Of a stretch of DNA of 64,000 nt, positions 1 to 7,905 are shown piece by piece. Where the stretch lies: the NCBI GenBank assembly GCA_951812825.1, contig OX638324.1:1425141-1489140 (forward strand), read 5' to 3'. The stretch comes from an uncultured Dehalococcoidia bacterium. GTDB lineage: Bacteria; Chloroflexota; Dehalococcoidia; Lucifugimonadales; GCA-2712585. Position 1 is the stretch's first letter; each line of letters opens with the position of its first letter. Under the pieces are notes generated by a model that was given only the letters and a program-made list of their open reading frames with translations, made no database searches and had not been told where the DNA came from. Both the position numbers and the translations under genes were made by a program.

Positions 1-1
1 A

Positions 2-886
2 TTGCGTGGCCGGGTGGTCGCCGCTCTGGTGGAGGACTTCACGCCGGAGGAGATTGTGTCGCTGCATCGGTATGGCGCGGACTTTATTCTGGACTTGCAC
101 CACCCCAAGTTTGGGCATCCAACCAGCCCGCTGACGGCGTCCATCTTTGCGCGGGCATTGCAGGACTACGATCCCTACGCGGTGCTGTTTTCCTCCACTG
201 CCAACGGTCGCGACCTGGCTTCGCGGGCGGCGGCCCGGCTTTCGCTCGGTCTGACGGGCGATTGCATCGACCTGGAGTTGGACGAGGAGGGAAGGCTGGT
301 GCAGCTGAAGCCCGCCCTGGGCGGCAACGTGGTTGCGCCCATCCTGTCGAAGACTAAGCCGTATCTGGTGACGCTGCGACCCGGCCTGCTGACACCCGTT
401 GCTCCAGAAGACGATCCCGACTTCGATTTGGGCGCACCGGACTACTGCGTGGAAGGGACGGACACGCTGCGCCTTGTAGAAAGCCGGGTTGAAGAGGATG
501 CCGGCGGGCTGGAACTGGAGCGGGCGGACGTCGTCATTGGCGTGGGCATGGGCATCGGCGGCCCGGAATCCCTCCCCGGGATCAGGCAGGCGGCCGAGAA
601 GCTGGGCGCGTCTATCGCAGCCACCCGCAGCGTCACCGACATGGGATGGCTGCCTAAACAGCTGCAGGTGGGCCTCACGGGTCGGGCCATCGCGCCCAGG
701 CTGTATATCGCGGTCGGCATACGGGGCGACTTCAATCACGTCGTGGGCATCCAGAAGGCGGGCACGGTGGTGGGCATCAACACCACCCGCAGGCACCCCA
801 TATTCCAGGCGGCGGACTACTGCATCCTTGGTCGATGGGAAGAGTACCTGCCGGCCCTGGTGGAGGCGCTGGCTGAGAAAGCCTAA
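2..886 (+). CDS. etfA: Electron transfer flavoprotein alpha subunit (5' partial)
   Basis: EtfA holds the FAD and with EtfB passes electrons from acyl-CoA or other dehydrogenases to the quinone pool. The visible 294 residues cover the end of the N-terminal domain (a run with NGRDLASRAAARL and GDCIDL) and the full C-terminal FAD domain, with the family signatures GVGMGIGGPE, KQLQVGLTGRAIAPRLYIAVGI and VVGINT. The window begins inside the gene: the frame is open to base 2 and the first codon is TTG, so the real start probably lies upstream. It ends convergently with the transporter on the other strand, overlapping that gene by 4 bases. A second etfBA locus lies at 44984-46804, so the organism has at least two ETFs, probably serving different dehydrogenases. 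Confidence 0.93.
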   Translation: MRGRVVAALVEDFTPEEIVSLHRYGADFILDLHHPKFGHPTSPLTASIFARALQDYDPYAVLFSSTANGRDLASRAAARLSLGLTGDCIDLELDEEGRLVQLKPALGGNVVAPILSKTKPYLVTLRPGLLTPVAPEDDPDFDLGAPDYCVEGTDTLRLVESRVEEDAGGLELERADVVIGVGMGIGGPESLPGIRQAAEKLGASIAATRSVTDMGWLPKQLQVGLTGRAIAPRLYIAVGIRGDFNHVVGIQKAGTVVGINTTRRHPIFQAADYCILGRWEEYLPALVEALAEKA

Positions 887-1749
887 CGGGCCAGACGACG
901 CATGAACATGGTGGTCAGATCCACGAAGACCACCAGAATCAGGTACCAGATCAGCAGCAGCGCCACGTCCGTATAGCGGAAGAGGCTCATGTCCAGCAGG
1001 AACTCTCGTCCCAGCCCGCCGGCGCTGACCAGCCCGACGACCACCGTGGTGCGGATGACCACCTCCCACCGGTACAGCAGGTAGGTTAGAAACTGGGGCA
1101 GCGCCTGGGGCAGTATGCCGTAGGCCATCATCTGGAATACGCTGGAGCCGGACGTTCGCAAGGCGCGGGCCGACCGGGGGTCCAGGTCTTCCACCACCTC
1201 TGCGGAGAGCTTGCCGAGGATGCCGTAGTTGTGGATGCCGAGGGCGAGAGCGCCGGCGAGGATGCCCGGGCTGAAGGCAAAGACCACAATCATGGCAATC
1301 ATCAGCTCGGGTATGCCCCGGCTGAAGATGAACAGCCCCCGCAGCAGGTAGTAGAGGGCTTGGGACGGCAGCGAGGCGGAGGAGGCAAGCTCGCCCGTGG
1401 CCACGTTGCGGGCGGCGGGGAGGAAAGTCAGGAGGGCGGCAACTCCGGCTATGCCCATGGCCAGGACGCTCATGGCGAGAGTGTCGTAAGCGAGGGCGCC
1501 CGTTTCCATCCACTTGTCCCACTGGAGGAAGGCGGGGGTGCCTTCGGCGTCCAAGCCCGCCAATTGTCCTAGGAAGTCGCTCGCCTGTTGATAGGTCTCG
1601 CTCTGAAACAGCTCTCGGAAACCGCTGCCGGAGTCGACCAGAAGGTAGGCCCAGGATGCGCAGGCCAGGACGAGGAACGCGACCGCCGACAGCCACAGCG
1701 GATTCGGTCTGATAGTGGGGCGTCTGGTTGCCAGCTTGAGGAGGGTCAT
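883..1749 (-). CDS. phnE: PhnE-type ABC transporter permease (distal copy)
   Basis: Inner-membrane permease of a PhnCDE-type importer. The 288 residues show one N-terminal membrane segment, a periplasmic stretch, then the usual permease core with the EAA-like loop around RALRTSGSSVFQMMAYGILPQALPQF, followed by RWEVVIRTTVVVGLVSAGGLG, which is typical of PhnE proteins. It is the last gene of a four-gene minus-strand operon and overlaps the preceding permease by 4 bases (ATGA), a sign of translational coupling. Two different PhnE subunits in one operon are common in this transporter family and presumably form a heterodimeric channel. The substrate cannot be read from the permease; see the binding protein at 3308-4207. 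Confidence 0.9.
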   Translation of the reverse strand: MTLLKLATRRPTIRPNPLWLSAVAFLVLACASWAYLLVDSGSGFRELFQSETYQQASDFLGQLAGLDAEGTPAFLQWDKWMETGALAYDTLAMSVLAMGIAGVAALLTFLPAARNVATGELASSASLPSQALYYLLRGLFIFSRGIPELMIAMIVVFAFSPGILAGALALGIHNYGILGKLSAEVVEDLDPRSARALRTSGSSVFQMMAYGILPQALPQFLTYLLYRWEVVIRTTVVVGLVSAGGLGREFLLDMSLFRYTDVALLLIWYLILVVFVDLTTMFMRRLAR

Positions 1750-2582
1750 GAGGTGAGGTACCTCCTGACCCAGGAGCTCCAGAGGTCAACCAGCAGGACC
1801 AGTGCGACCAGGGCATAGAGGAGCGTCCAAACTTCGTCGAAATAGAGGTCAGCGAGGGAAAGCTGGATCTGCATGCCGAGGCCGCCGACGCCAACGAAGC
1901 CCATGATGGCGGCGGAGCGGATGGCGCATTCGAAGCGATAGAAGGTGTAGCTGAGCATATCGGGCAGGGCCATGGGGAGTCGTCCGTAGAGCAGCACCTT
2001 GATCTCGGAGGCGCCCGAGGCGCGGAGGGCCCGGAGGGGTTCGTCGGGGACGTCGTTGAGGATGTCGGCGTAGATGCGTCCGAGGATTCCGGCGTAGGGG
2101 ATGGCGAGGGCGAAGATGGCGGCGGCGGGGGAGAGTCCAACTGCGGCAACGAAGAACCAGGCCCAGATGAGTTCGTGGACGGCCCGCATTGCGCCAAGCA
2201 GGAAGCGGAATCCCGCTATGCCGGGGACTTTGACGCGCGGGCTTCTTGCCAGCACTCCCGAGGCGAGAATCCCGAGGGGGAGACCCAATCCGACGGCGAG
2301 GCAGATGCCTGCTACGGCGTAGGCGACGGTCTTCCACGCGGAGCCGACGACCAGGCCGAGGAATTCGGCGGAGAGGTCCGGACGGATGGCGGCCTGGAAG
2401 AACTGGCCGATGGAACCCAGGCCGCCGGGGTGGACCGGGGAGCTTCCCCAGGAGAGCGAAGTTAGGCTCCAGAGGAGGGCGGCGACCAGCAACAGGGTGA
2501 GGAAGCCGCGCCCACGGAAGAAGTCTCCCCGGGGGTTACGGGAGGCTTGGGGCGATGTCGTAGAGGCGCTTGAGGGCCTCAT
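1746..2582 (-). CDS. phnE: PhnE-type ABC transporter permease (proximal copy)
   Basis: Second permease of the PhnCDE-type importer, up to 278 residues. It has an N-terminal membrane segment, a periplasmic loop and the conserved cytoplasmic coupling loop near EPLRALRASGASEIKVLLYGRLP, followed by FYRFECAIRSAAIMGFVGVGGLGMQ, the PhnE signature. The longest frame starts at 2582 and would overlap the ATPase gene by 47 bases. A later start near the first hydrophobic segment is also possible because the first 20 or so residues are not conserved-looking. It is coupled by a 4-base overlap to the downstream permease. It differs clearly in sequence from that permease, so the two are not a recent duplication. 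Confidence 0.88.
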   Translation of the reverse strand: MRPSSASTTSPQASRNPRGDFFRGRGFLTLLLVAALLWSLTSLSWGSSPVHPGGLGSIGQFFQAAIRPDLSAEFLGLVVGSAWKTVAYAVAGICLAVGLGLPLGILASGVLARSPRVKVPGIAGFRFLLGAMRAVHELIWAWFFVAAVGLSPAAAIFALAIPYAGILGRIYADILNDVPDEPLRALRASGASEIKVLLYGRLPMALPDMLSYTFYRFECAIRSAAIMGFVGVGGLGMQIQLSLADLYFDEVWTLLYALVALVLLVDLWSSWVRRYLTS

Positions 2583-3306
2583 CCGTCAGCTGCTCCACGG
2601 GCAGATCGAATTCCAGCGTTCCTTCGCGCAGGCCAACGGCGCGGGAGAAGTATTTGCGCGTCAGGTGGGTGGAATGGACGCTGGCGATGAGGGTCTTGCC
2701 GGACTCCGTGACGATGGACACCAGCAGGTCCATCAGGTCTTCGGCGCGGGCGGGGTCGAGGGAGGCCACCGGCTCGTCGGCGAGCACCACCCTCGACTGT
2801 TGGGCCAACAGCCGGGCCATGGCGACGCGCTGCTGCTCGCCGCCGGAGAGGTGGGAGGTCCTTTCGTGCAGCTTTTCGGGGATTCCCACCCTTTCGAGGG
2901 CGCGCTCCACCATCTCGCTCTCCCGGAGGGAGACGAGGGACAGGAGGGACTTCCACAGGCTCCACCGGCCAAGCCGTCCGGCCTGAACGTTGTGCTTGAC
3001 GGAGAGATGGGGGACGAGGTCCAGCTGCTGGTGCATCATACCCACCAGTTCCGCGAGCCTGGGGCCCGCGCTCATTGAGGAGAGGGGCTGCCCGGCCAGC
3101 TGGACATGACCTTCGCTGGGCCGCTCGATGCCGGCGACGAGATGGAGGAGGGTGGTCTTGCCGCTGCCGCTGGGCCCCAGCACCGCGACGCGCTCGCCCT
3201 CGCGAATCTGAAGGGAGACGGACGCGAGGGCGGCGGTGCCGTTGTATCGCTTCGACACCGATTCCAGGCGGACGATGGTAGTCGGAGATGAGCCGTTGTG
3301 CGCCAT
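2536..3306 (-). CDS. phnC: PhnC-type ABC transporter ATP-binding protein
   Basis: ATPase that powers the PhnDCEE importer. The protein of about 256 residues contains the Walker A GPSGSGKT, Q-loop region, ABC signature LSGGEQQRVAMARLL, Walker B VVLADEP and the switch histidine in IASVHS. The start chosen is the ATG at 3306 (MAHNGSS...). It lies one base after the stop of the binding-protein gene. The longer open frame to 3423 would run through the conserved end of that gene with a low-complexity, proline- and threonine-rich peptide and is rejected. The order is binding protein, ATPase, permease, permease, as in phnDCE operons. Confidence 0.92.
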   Translation of the reverse strand: MAHNGSSPTTIVRLESVSKRYNGTAALASVSLQIREGERVAVLGPSGSGKTTLLHLVAGIERPSEGHVQLAGQPLSSMSAGPRLAELVGMMHQQLDLVPHLSVKHNVQAGRLGRWSLWKSLLSLVSLRESEMVERALERVGIPEKLHERTSHLSGGEQQRVAMARLLAQQSRVVLADEPVASLDPARAEDLMDLLVSIVTESGKTLIASVHSTHLTRKYFSRAVGLREGTLEFDLPVEQLTDEALKRLYDIAPSLP

Positions 3307-3307
3307 G

Positions 3308-4207
3308 CTATTGCAGCATCCCCAGGGACTTGGCCACGGACTCAATGGGGGCGTAGTTCTCGTTGTTGGTGGCGATGAAGGAGTCCGTGCGGAAGGCCTC
3401 CAGCAGGTCGGACTGGTTGGCATCGAGGTGCATGGACAGGAGGGCTTCCTGGAGGCGGTCGGTAAAGCCTTCGCCGAAGGTATCGTCCAGGTCGCCGCGG
3501 GCGGACCAGTTGTAGTTGGAATAGGGGGGCGTGACGCCCAGTTGGCGCACTTTCGAGACGTCTACGCGGCTTTCGGCGACGGCGCTGTCCCACACGGTGT
3601 TGCTGAGGGCGCCGGCCTGGAAGGAGCCGGACTCCACCAGTTTCCAGGTGGTGTCGTGGGAGCCGGAGAAATTGGGCAGTCCGTTGAAGTCGGTTTCAGG
3701 GTCCACGCCCGCCTGGAGCAGGTAGTGGCGAGGCATGAGGTGGCCGGAGGTGGAGCTGACGCTGCCGAAGGTGAAGGTCAGACCGGCGACGTCCTTCAGT
3801 TCCCGGGCGGGGAGGTCGGATTGGACGATGTAGACCGAGACGAATTCGGCGTCGACGGGGCGTTGGGCGATGGCGACGGCGCCGGGGGCCTGGGTGCGCG
3901 CCTGCGCGCCTGTGAGGGCGCCGAACCAGGCCAGGTGCAGGTCTTCGTTGGCGAAGGCTGTGACAACGGCGGCGTAGTCGATGCTGGGCTTGTATTCGAC
4001 GGGCACGTCCAACTTGCCGCTGAGGTAGTTGGACACGCCGTCAAAGCGGCGCACCAGCAGGGATGTGTCCTGGTCGGGGATGCCGCCGATGTAGAGGGTC
4101 GGGGAGGAATCGCCGTCGTCGCCGGCGCAGGACGCGACGAGCGCGCCGAACAGCAACAGGATAAACGCCAGGGATGCGGGGTTCCTAAATCTGAGAAGAC
4201 TCTCCAT
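3308..4207 (-). CDS. PhnD-type substrate-binding lipoprotein, putative selenate-transporter branch
   Basis: Periplasmic or membrane-anchored binding protein that should deliver an oxyanion to the PhnCEE complex. It has 299 residues with a lipoprotein signal ending in VASC (Cys27). The mature part shows PhnD-family features: GIPDQDTSLLVRRFDGVSNYL near the start, DYAAVVTAF, LAWFGALTGAQA, and FGSVSSTSGHLMPRHYL. The C-terminal part, with YNWSARGDLD and FIATNNENYAPIESVAKSLG, resembles from memory the branch annotated as putative selenate ABC transporter binding protein rather than true phosphonate binders. That assignment is family knowledge plus inference; no search was run. The first gene of the operon, it sits behind a 211-nt leader and a good promoter. 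A selenoprotein elsewhere in the window (56249-56815) makes a selenium role attractive but does not prove it. Confidence 0.8.
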   Translation of the reverse strand: MESLLRFRNPASLAFILLLFGALVASCAGDDGDSSPTLYIGGIPDQDTSLLVRRFDGVSNYLSGKLDVPVEYKPSIDYAAVVTAFANEDLHLAWFGALTGAQARTQAPGAVAIAQRPVDAEFVSVYIVQSDLPARELKDVAGLTFTFGSVSSTSGHLMPRHYLLQAGVDPETDFNGLPNFSGSHDTTWKLVESGSFQAGALSNTVWDSAVAESRVDVSKVRQLGVTPPYSNYNWSARGDLDDTFGEGFTDRLQEALLSMHLDANQSDLLEAFRTDSFIATNNENYAPIESVAKSLGMLQ

Positions 4208-4418
4208 CTCTTCTTTTGTCCTCCAGGCAGTCGATAGAGGTTATGGGACTGCTACGAAAGCCTGAAACGGGAAGAGAGAAGAACTGCTGAATGGGTAACC
4301 GTGAAAGGGTATTACCAGGGAAGCCGGAGCACTGCAGGACGCACCTCGCCCGTCCAGGCGGGGCCTCAGGTGAAGCCCTCGATGAGGGTGGGTATCCATT
4401 TAAGTGCGGGCATAAGAC
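4208..4418 (-). promoter_or_regulatory. Structured 5' leader of the phnD-type operon (candidate riboswitch-like RNA)
   Basis: Predicted transcript leader from the promoter at 4425-4453 to the ATG at 4207, about 211 nt. Read on the minus strand it contains three compact hairpins in succession: CCCTC/GAGGG closing a 3-nt loop (4377-4389), a long stem with outer arms CACCT/AGGTG around an inner GC-rich stem (about 4342-4372), and GGTAA/TTACC around a 13-nt loop (about 4295-4317). I do not recognise an Rfam family. The only long open frame here, on the plus strand, has no coding character. Confidence 0.4.
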
Positions 4419-4424
4419 AGGGGA

Positions 4425-4453
4425 ATATTATTACGGATGCAAGGTAACGTCAA
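4425..4453 (-). promoter_or_regulatory. Predicted sigma-70-type promoter of the phnD-type operon
   Basis: On the minus strand TTGACG (4453-4448) is followed after 17 bases by TAATAT (4430-4425). It lies just behind the stop of the PaREP1-like gene and faces the transporter operon. Confidence 0.55.
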
Positions 4454-4464
4454 TGGGGAGGATG

Positions 4465-4842
4465 TCAGACTGCTGCGGGGAGGAATGCCTCCGCTTTGTC
4501 GACGAATCGCGTTACGCGGTGGAGATGATTGCCAATTGACTTCTTCGCATAGGTATTTTCGTAGAAGTTCACGTGTAGGTGTGTAGCGGAGGCGAACAGG
4601 ATGCCAAGCTGATCGTCTCCAGTCTCACGTTCCAAGGAGTCCACGGTTCGCATGACATCCCGGTGGCTAAAGTGCTCCCAGCCCCTTTCCTGGGCGATGG
4701 CCTTCAGAATCTGAGTCGCTGCGCCCCAGCCCTTTTCCGAAGCTTGGGGCAGGTCTCCTCTTTCGAGTTCTTCGTAAGCCTGGGACAGGAAAATCCGGCT
4801 TTGTTTCTTGTATATATTCGTTTCTCGTATTTCTTGCGTCAT
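4465..4842 (-). CDS. PaREP1/HEPN-like helical protein
   Basis: A 125-residue, highly charged helical protein. The stretch FLSQAYEELERGDLPQASEKGWGAATQILKAIA followed by a second helical block is like the PaREP1/PaREP8 family, which has a HEPN-related helical fold and is best known from archaea and some Chloroflexota. The biochemical role of these proteins is not established; HEPN relatives can act as RNases or nucleotidyltransferase partners. No partner gene is adjacent. The base composition is lower in GC than the flanking genes, which fits lateral acquisition. It is transcribed in the same direction as the transporter operon but is separated from it by that operon's own promoter. Confidence 0.6.
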   Translation of the reverse strand: MTQEIRETNIYKKQSRIFLSQAYEELERGDLPQASEKGWGAATQILKAIAQERGWEHFSHRDVMRTVDSLERETGDDQLGILFASATHLHVNFYENTYAKKSIGNHLHRVTRFVDKAEAFLPAAV

Positions 4843-5037
4843 CCGGTCAATGGGTGCCAGCGATCAAGATAGAACAAGTGTATATCAAGTGTGGGGCCGT
4901 CGTCAACAGGGATATGGCAGTTAGCAAGGGTGGATTATTTCTACTGTTGGCTCTAGAATACCGATGAACTTTCCCCAGGGTCGGGGCGAGAAATCTCGCC
5001 CGAATTTTGCGGGAAGTGACAAATGGGAGGATGAATT

Positions 5038-5799
5038 ATGACGGTCTTTGCAAGATACCTGGCTCACGGCGATATCAACTACGGCGTTGTGGAAGGCGAC
5101 ACCGTAAAACAGATAACCACCAGTCCCTTCGAGGACTATGAGGTGACGGACCACACGCACCCCCTGGACGAGGTGAAGCTGCTGGCTCCATCCGTGCCGG
5201 GAAAGATCATAGCCGTGGGACTGAACTACCGCAGTCATTTGGGGGACCGGGCGCCCCTGGAGGAACCGCTCATATTCTACAAGACGACCACTTCGCTGGC
5301 GGGCCCGGGAGATACTATTGTCATTCCGAAGTCGTTTGACGGACGCGTGGACGAGGAGGGGGAGGTTGTGGCGATCATCAAGGACCGGTGTAAGAACGTG
5401 CCGAAGGAGGAGGCGCTGGACCACGTGCTGGGCTACACGTGCGGCAACGACGTGAGCGCGCGGCAGTGGCAGCGTGGCGACGGTCAGTGGTGGAGGGCGA
5501 AGTCTTCCGACACGTTCAGTCCCGCCGGGCCGTTCATGGTGACGGGACTCGACCCCAGCGACATGATGCTGCGGGCGCGGGTGAATGGCGAAGAGGTGCA
5601 GGCGGAGACGACGGCGATGTTCCTCTTTGACCTGCCGACGGTCATCAGCCACGTGAGCAAGACAATTACGCTGGAGCCGGGCGACATGATCTTCACGGGA
5701 ACGCCCGGAGAGCCCGCTGAATTGAAGGACGGGGACGTTTGCGAGGTGGAGGTTAAGGGCGTCGGCGTGTTGAGCAATCCCGTGGTGCGGGAAGCTTAG
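5038..5799 (+). CDS. Fumarylacetoacetate hydrolase (FAH) family protein
   Basis: Metal-dependent hydrolase, isomerase or decarboxylase of the FAH superfamily, 253 residues. The N-terminal cap is followed by the conserved core: KIIAVGLNYRSHL, EEPLIFYKTTTSLAGPGDTI, a VDEEGEVVAIIK metal site (acidic residues of the E-x-E/D type), GYTCGNDVSARQWQ, and the C-terminal DMIFTGTPGEPAELKDGDVCEVEV. This is the pattern of 2-hydroxyhepta-2,4-diene-1,7-dioate isomerase, fumarylpyruvate hydrolase and ureidoglycolate-lyase-like enzymes; the substrate cannot be fixed by sequence reading. A strong GGGAGG ribosome site precedes the ATG. It is followed 62 bases later by an aldehyde dehydrogenase, suggesting a small catabolic operon for an aromatic or keto-acid intermediate. 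Confidence 0.9.
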   Translation: MTVFARYLAHGDINYGVVEGDTVKQITTSPFEDYEVTDHTHPLDEVKLLAPSVPGKIIAVGLNYRSHLGDRAPLEEPLIFYKTTTSLAGPGDTIVIPKSFDGRVDEEGEVVAIIKDRCKNVPKEEALDHVLGYTCGNDVSARQWQRGDGQWWRAKSSDTFSPAGPFMVTGLDPSDMMLRARVNGEEVQAETTAMFLFDLPTVISHVSKTITLEPGDMIFTGTPGEPAELKDGDVCEVEVKGVGVLSNPVVREA

Positions 5800-5861
5800 T
5801 CAGTTTCGCTTTCTTGAATCTTCCTTCGTCCAGTTCAGCAAGCGAATAGGGAGGTGATTCG

Positions 5862-7274
5862 ATGAAGATGTACGTTGCGGGTCGTTGGGTGGACAGGGCC
5901 TCCGTTACCGAGGTGGTCAACCCCTTCGACGGATCGGTTATCGACACGGTGCCGCGCGCCGACGATGCGGACGTGGAAGCGGCGCTGGCTGCCGCCTCCC
6001 GGGGAGCGAGGGTTATGGGCGGGTTGACGGCATACGACCGCTATGCGCTGCTGATGAAGGCGGCAGGAATTATCTCCGAGCGGGCGGAGGAGTTCGCCCG
6101 CATCATTACGATGGAGGAAGGGAAGGTCATCGCCGAGGGTCGGGGGGAGGTGCAGCGGGCAATTCAGACACTTACGCTTTCGGCGGAGGAAGCGAAGCGG
6201 ATCCACGGCGAGACGGTGCCATTGGACGGGGTTCCCGGCGACGGCAGGCAGATGGGGTTCACCCTGCGGGTGCCGGTGGGAGTGGTTGTGGCGATCAGTC
6301 CCTTCAACTTTCCGCTGAACCTGGTGTGCCACAAAGTTGGCCCCGCGCTGGCCGCGGGCAATTCGGTAATCATCAAGCCTGCCAGCGACACTCCGTTGTC
6401 GGCGTTGAAGCTGACGGAGGCGCTGCTGGAGGCGGGGATTCCCGAGGACGGGGTGCAGTGCATCACGGGCTCCGGCGCTACCGTGGGCAACGCGCTGGTC
6501 AGAGATTCGCGGGTCCGCAAAGTCACGTTCACGGGGAGTCGGGATGTGGGGGAGCAGATAGTGAGGGCGGCGGGTCTGAAGAAGGTCACGATGGAGCTTG
6601 GCTCCAACAGTCCTCTCATCATCATGCCCGACGCCGACCTGGAGAAGGTGGCGCAGGCAACGGTGGCGAGCGGCTATTCCAACGCCGGCCAGGTGTGCAT
6701 CTCCACCCAGCGGGTGCTGGCGGACGGGCAGATATACAGCGATTTTCTGGACGCGCTCAAGCCACAGGTGGAGGCCGTCAGCACCGGCAACCCCCTGGAG
6801 GAAACGGTGCGGATGGGGCCTATGATCCGGGAGACCGACGCGGTTCGGGTGGGCGAATGGGTGCGGGAGGCTGTGGGCCAGGGGGCCAGGGTGGTGACGG
6901 GAGGGGAGAGGGAGGGGTCTATGCTGGCGCCGACGGTGGTTGCGGAGGTGAGCCCGGAGATGCGGATCTCCTGTGACGAGCTATTCGGGCCCGCGGTGGC
7001 GGTCACGCCCTTCAAGTCCATCGACGAGGCGATCAACATGGCCAACGATTCTCGGTACGGGCTGAGCGCGGGGATATTCACGCAAAACGTGGACTGGGCG
7101 ATGCGGTTTGCCAAGGAGGTGGAGTCGGGCAATTTGATGATTAACTCCGGCCCGCAGTGGCGCGCCGACCTGATGCCCTACGGCGGGCTGAAGGAGAGCG
7201 GGATGGGGAAGGAAGGCCCGCGGTATGCGGTGGAGGAGATGACGGACCTGAAGATGGTGGTGTTTCACCTGTAG
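5862..7274 (+). CDS. NAD(P)-dependent aldehyde dehydrogenase
   Basis: Oxidises an aldehyde to a carboxylate with NAD(P). The 470 residues match the normal ALDH length. Visible landmarks are the active-site Asn in SPFNFPLN (N149), the cofactor lysine in IIKPASDTP, the Rossmann FTGSRDVG, the general base in MELGSNSP (E245), the catalytic cysteine in NAGQVCIS (C279) and the DELFGPAV motif. The group that carries MELGSNSP includes phosphonoacetaldehyde, lactaldehyde and succinate-semialdehyde dehydrogenases, so the substrate is open. A GGGAGG ribosome site lies 10 bases before the ATG. The FAH-family gene upstream makes a shared catabolic route likely. Confidence 0.93.
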   Translation: MKMYVAGRWVDRASVTEVVNPFDGSVIDTVPRADDADVEAALAAASRGARVMGGLTAYDRYALLMKAAGIISERAEEFARIITMEEGKVIAEGRGEVQRAIQTLTLSAEEAKRIHGETVPLDGVPGDGRQMGFTLRVPVGVVVAISPFNFPLNLVCHKVGPALAAGNSVIIKPASDTPLSALKLTEALLEAGIPEDGVQCITGSGATVGNALVRDSRVRKVTFTGSRDVGEQIVRAAGLKKVTMELGSNSPLIIMPDADLEKVAQATVASGYSNAGQVCISTQRVLADGQIYSDFLDALKPQVEAVSTGNPLEETVRMGPMIRETDAVRVGEWVREAVGQGARVVTGGEREGSMLAPTVVAEVSPEMRISCDELFGPAVAVTPFKSIDEAINMANDSRYGLSAGIFTQNVDWAMRFAKEVESGNLMINSGPQWRADLMPYGGLKESGMGKEGPRYAVEEMTDLKMVVFHL

Positions 7275-7310
7275 GTGGTGGGGGTTGGGGTGATGGGTGT
7301 GTAAGCAGTG

Positions 7311-7375
7311 TATGGGTTCCTGCCTACGCAGGAACAAGAGTGGAGTGGGGGTTGGCCGGAATGACATTGGTGCGT
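7311..7375. repeat. Dispersed palindromic repeat block
   Basis: Contains the hairpin TTCCTGC...GCAGGAA (repeat family E here) followed by a half-copy ending in CCGGAATGACA (family C). Related copies occur near 23265, 29345, 37300 and 39480. Non-coding. Confidence 0.6.
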
Positions 7376-7400
7376 TGATGGATGCACAAGGAGGGAACCG

Positions 7401-7703
7401 ATGAGCAGCGAACGACAGTGGGGAGAGGTGGGGACGAAGCTGGTGTTTGAGAACCACCGGATCAGGATATGGGAGCTTGCCCTTGAGCCGGGCGAGTCCA
7501 GTCACTGGCATACGCACAAGCTGGACTATGTTACGGTGGGGCTGACCGAAAGCCGGATGCGGCGTCAGTTCGAAGACGGCACGTCCGACGAGACCGTGGG
7601 GTTCGCGGGGCGGCACACCTACGCCGACAAGCACCAGCCCCACGAGGTGACGAACATCGGAGACACTTCGCACAAGAACATCCTGATAGAGATAAAGGAG
7701 TAG
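7401..7703 (+). CDS. Small cupin-domain protein
   Basis: Single-domain cupin of 100 residues. The metal-site pattern HWHTHKLDYVTVGL supplies clustered histidines, and the second cupin motif is seen at H-QPHEVTNIGD. Such small cupins bind a divalent metal and act as dioxygenases, isomerases or ligand-binding proteins. A GGAGGG ribosome site precedes the ATG. The gene is followed after 2 bases by a GatC-like gene and then an amidase, forming a tight three-gene operon, so it probably works on or senses the amidase substrate. The exact function is unknown. Confidence 0.8.
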   Translation: MSSERQWGEVGTKLVFENHRIRIWELALEPGESSHWHTHKLDYVTVGLTESRMRRQFEDGTSDETVGFAGRHTYADKHQPHEVTNIGDTSHKNILIEIKE

Positions 7704-7705
7704 CC

Positions 7706-7903
7706 ATGCCGGAATCAGAGGAACTGACGATGGAGACCTTTCTCCAGATGGCGGCCGTGCAAGGGGTGGACACCAGCGACCCGGAGCACACAGCGGAGCT
7801 TTACGCCAGCGTGAAGGACATCATGGCCACCGTGAAAGAGTTGCGGAAGCTGGACCTGGGCGAGATAGAGCCAGCTAACATTTTTTCACCTAAGGACAGT
7901 TAG
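7706..7903 (+). CDS. GatC-like small protein preceding an amidase
   Basis: A 65-residue acidic helical protein (ETFLQMAAVQGVDTSDPEHTAELYASVKDIMATVKELRKLDLGEIEPANIF). The ending L-x-E-x-P-A-x-I-F resembles the C-terminal belt of GatC, the small subunit that wraps the GatA amidase in the tRNA amidotransferase. It lies 2 bases after the cupin gene and 2 bases before the amidase gene. No gatB is present, so the pair is probably a stand-alone amidase with its stabilising subunit and not the translation enzyme. The assignment rests on length, ending and position. Confidence 0.65.
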   Translation: MPESEELTMETFLQMAAVQGVDTSDPEHTAELYASVKDIMATVKELRKLDLGEIEPANIFSPKDS

Positions 7904-7905
7904 GT

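Noticed and set aside
3236-4237. 333-codon plus-strand frame opposite the PhnD-type gene
   Set aside because: The minus strand encodes a clear lipoprotein with family motifs; the plus frame is a GC-driven shadow.
4250-4440. Cobalamin riboswitch on the plus strand
   Set aside because: A few words (GGGAAGCCGG, CTGCAGG) recall the consensus, but the core is incomplete and the plus strand has no gene downstream.
4291-4539. 82-codon plus-strand frame in the leader region
   Set aside because: It starts in the structured leader and runs into the opposite PaREP1-like gene; no ribosome site or conserved character.
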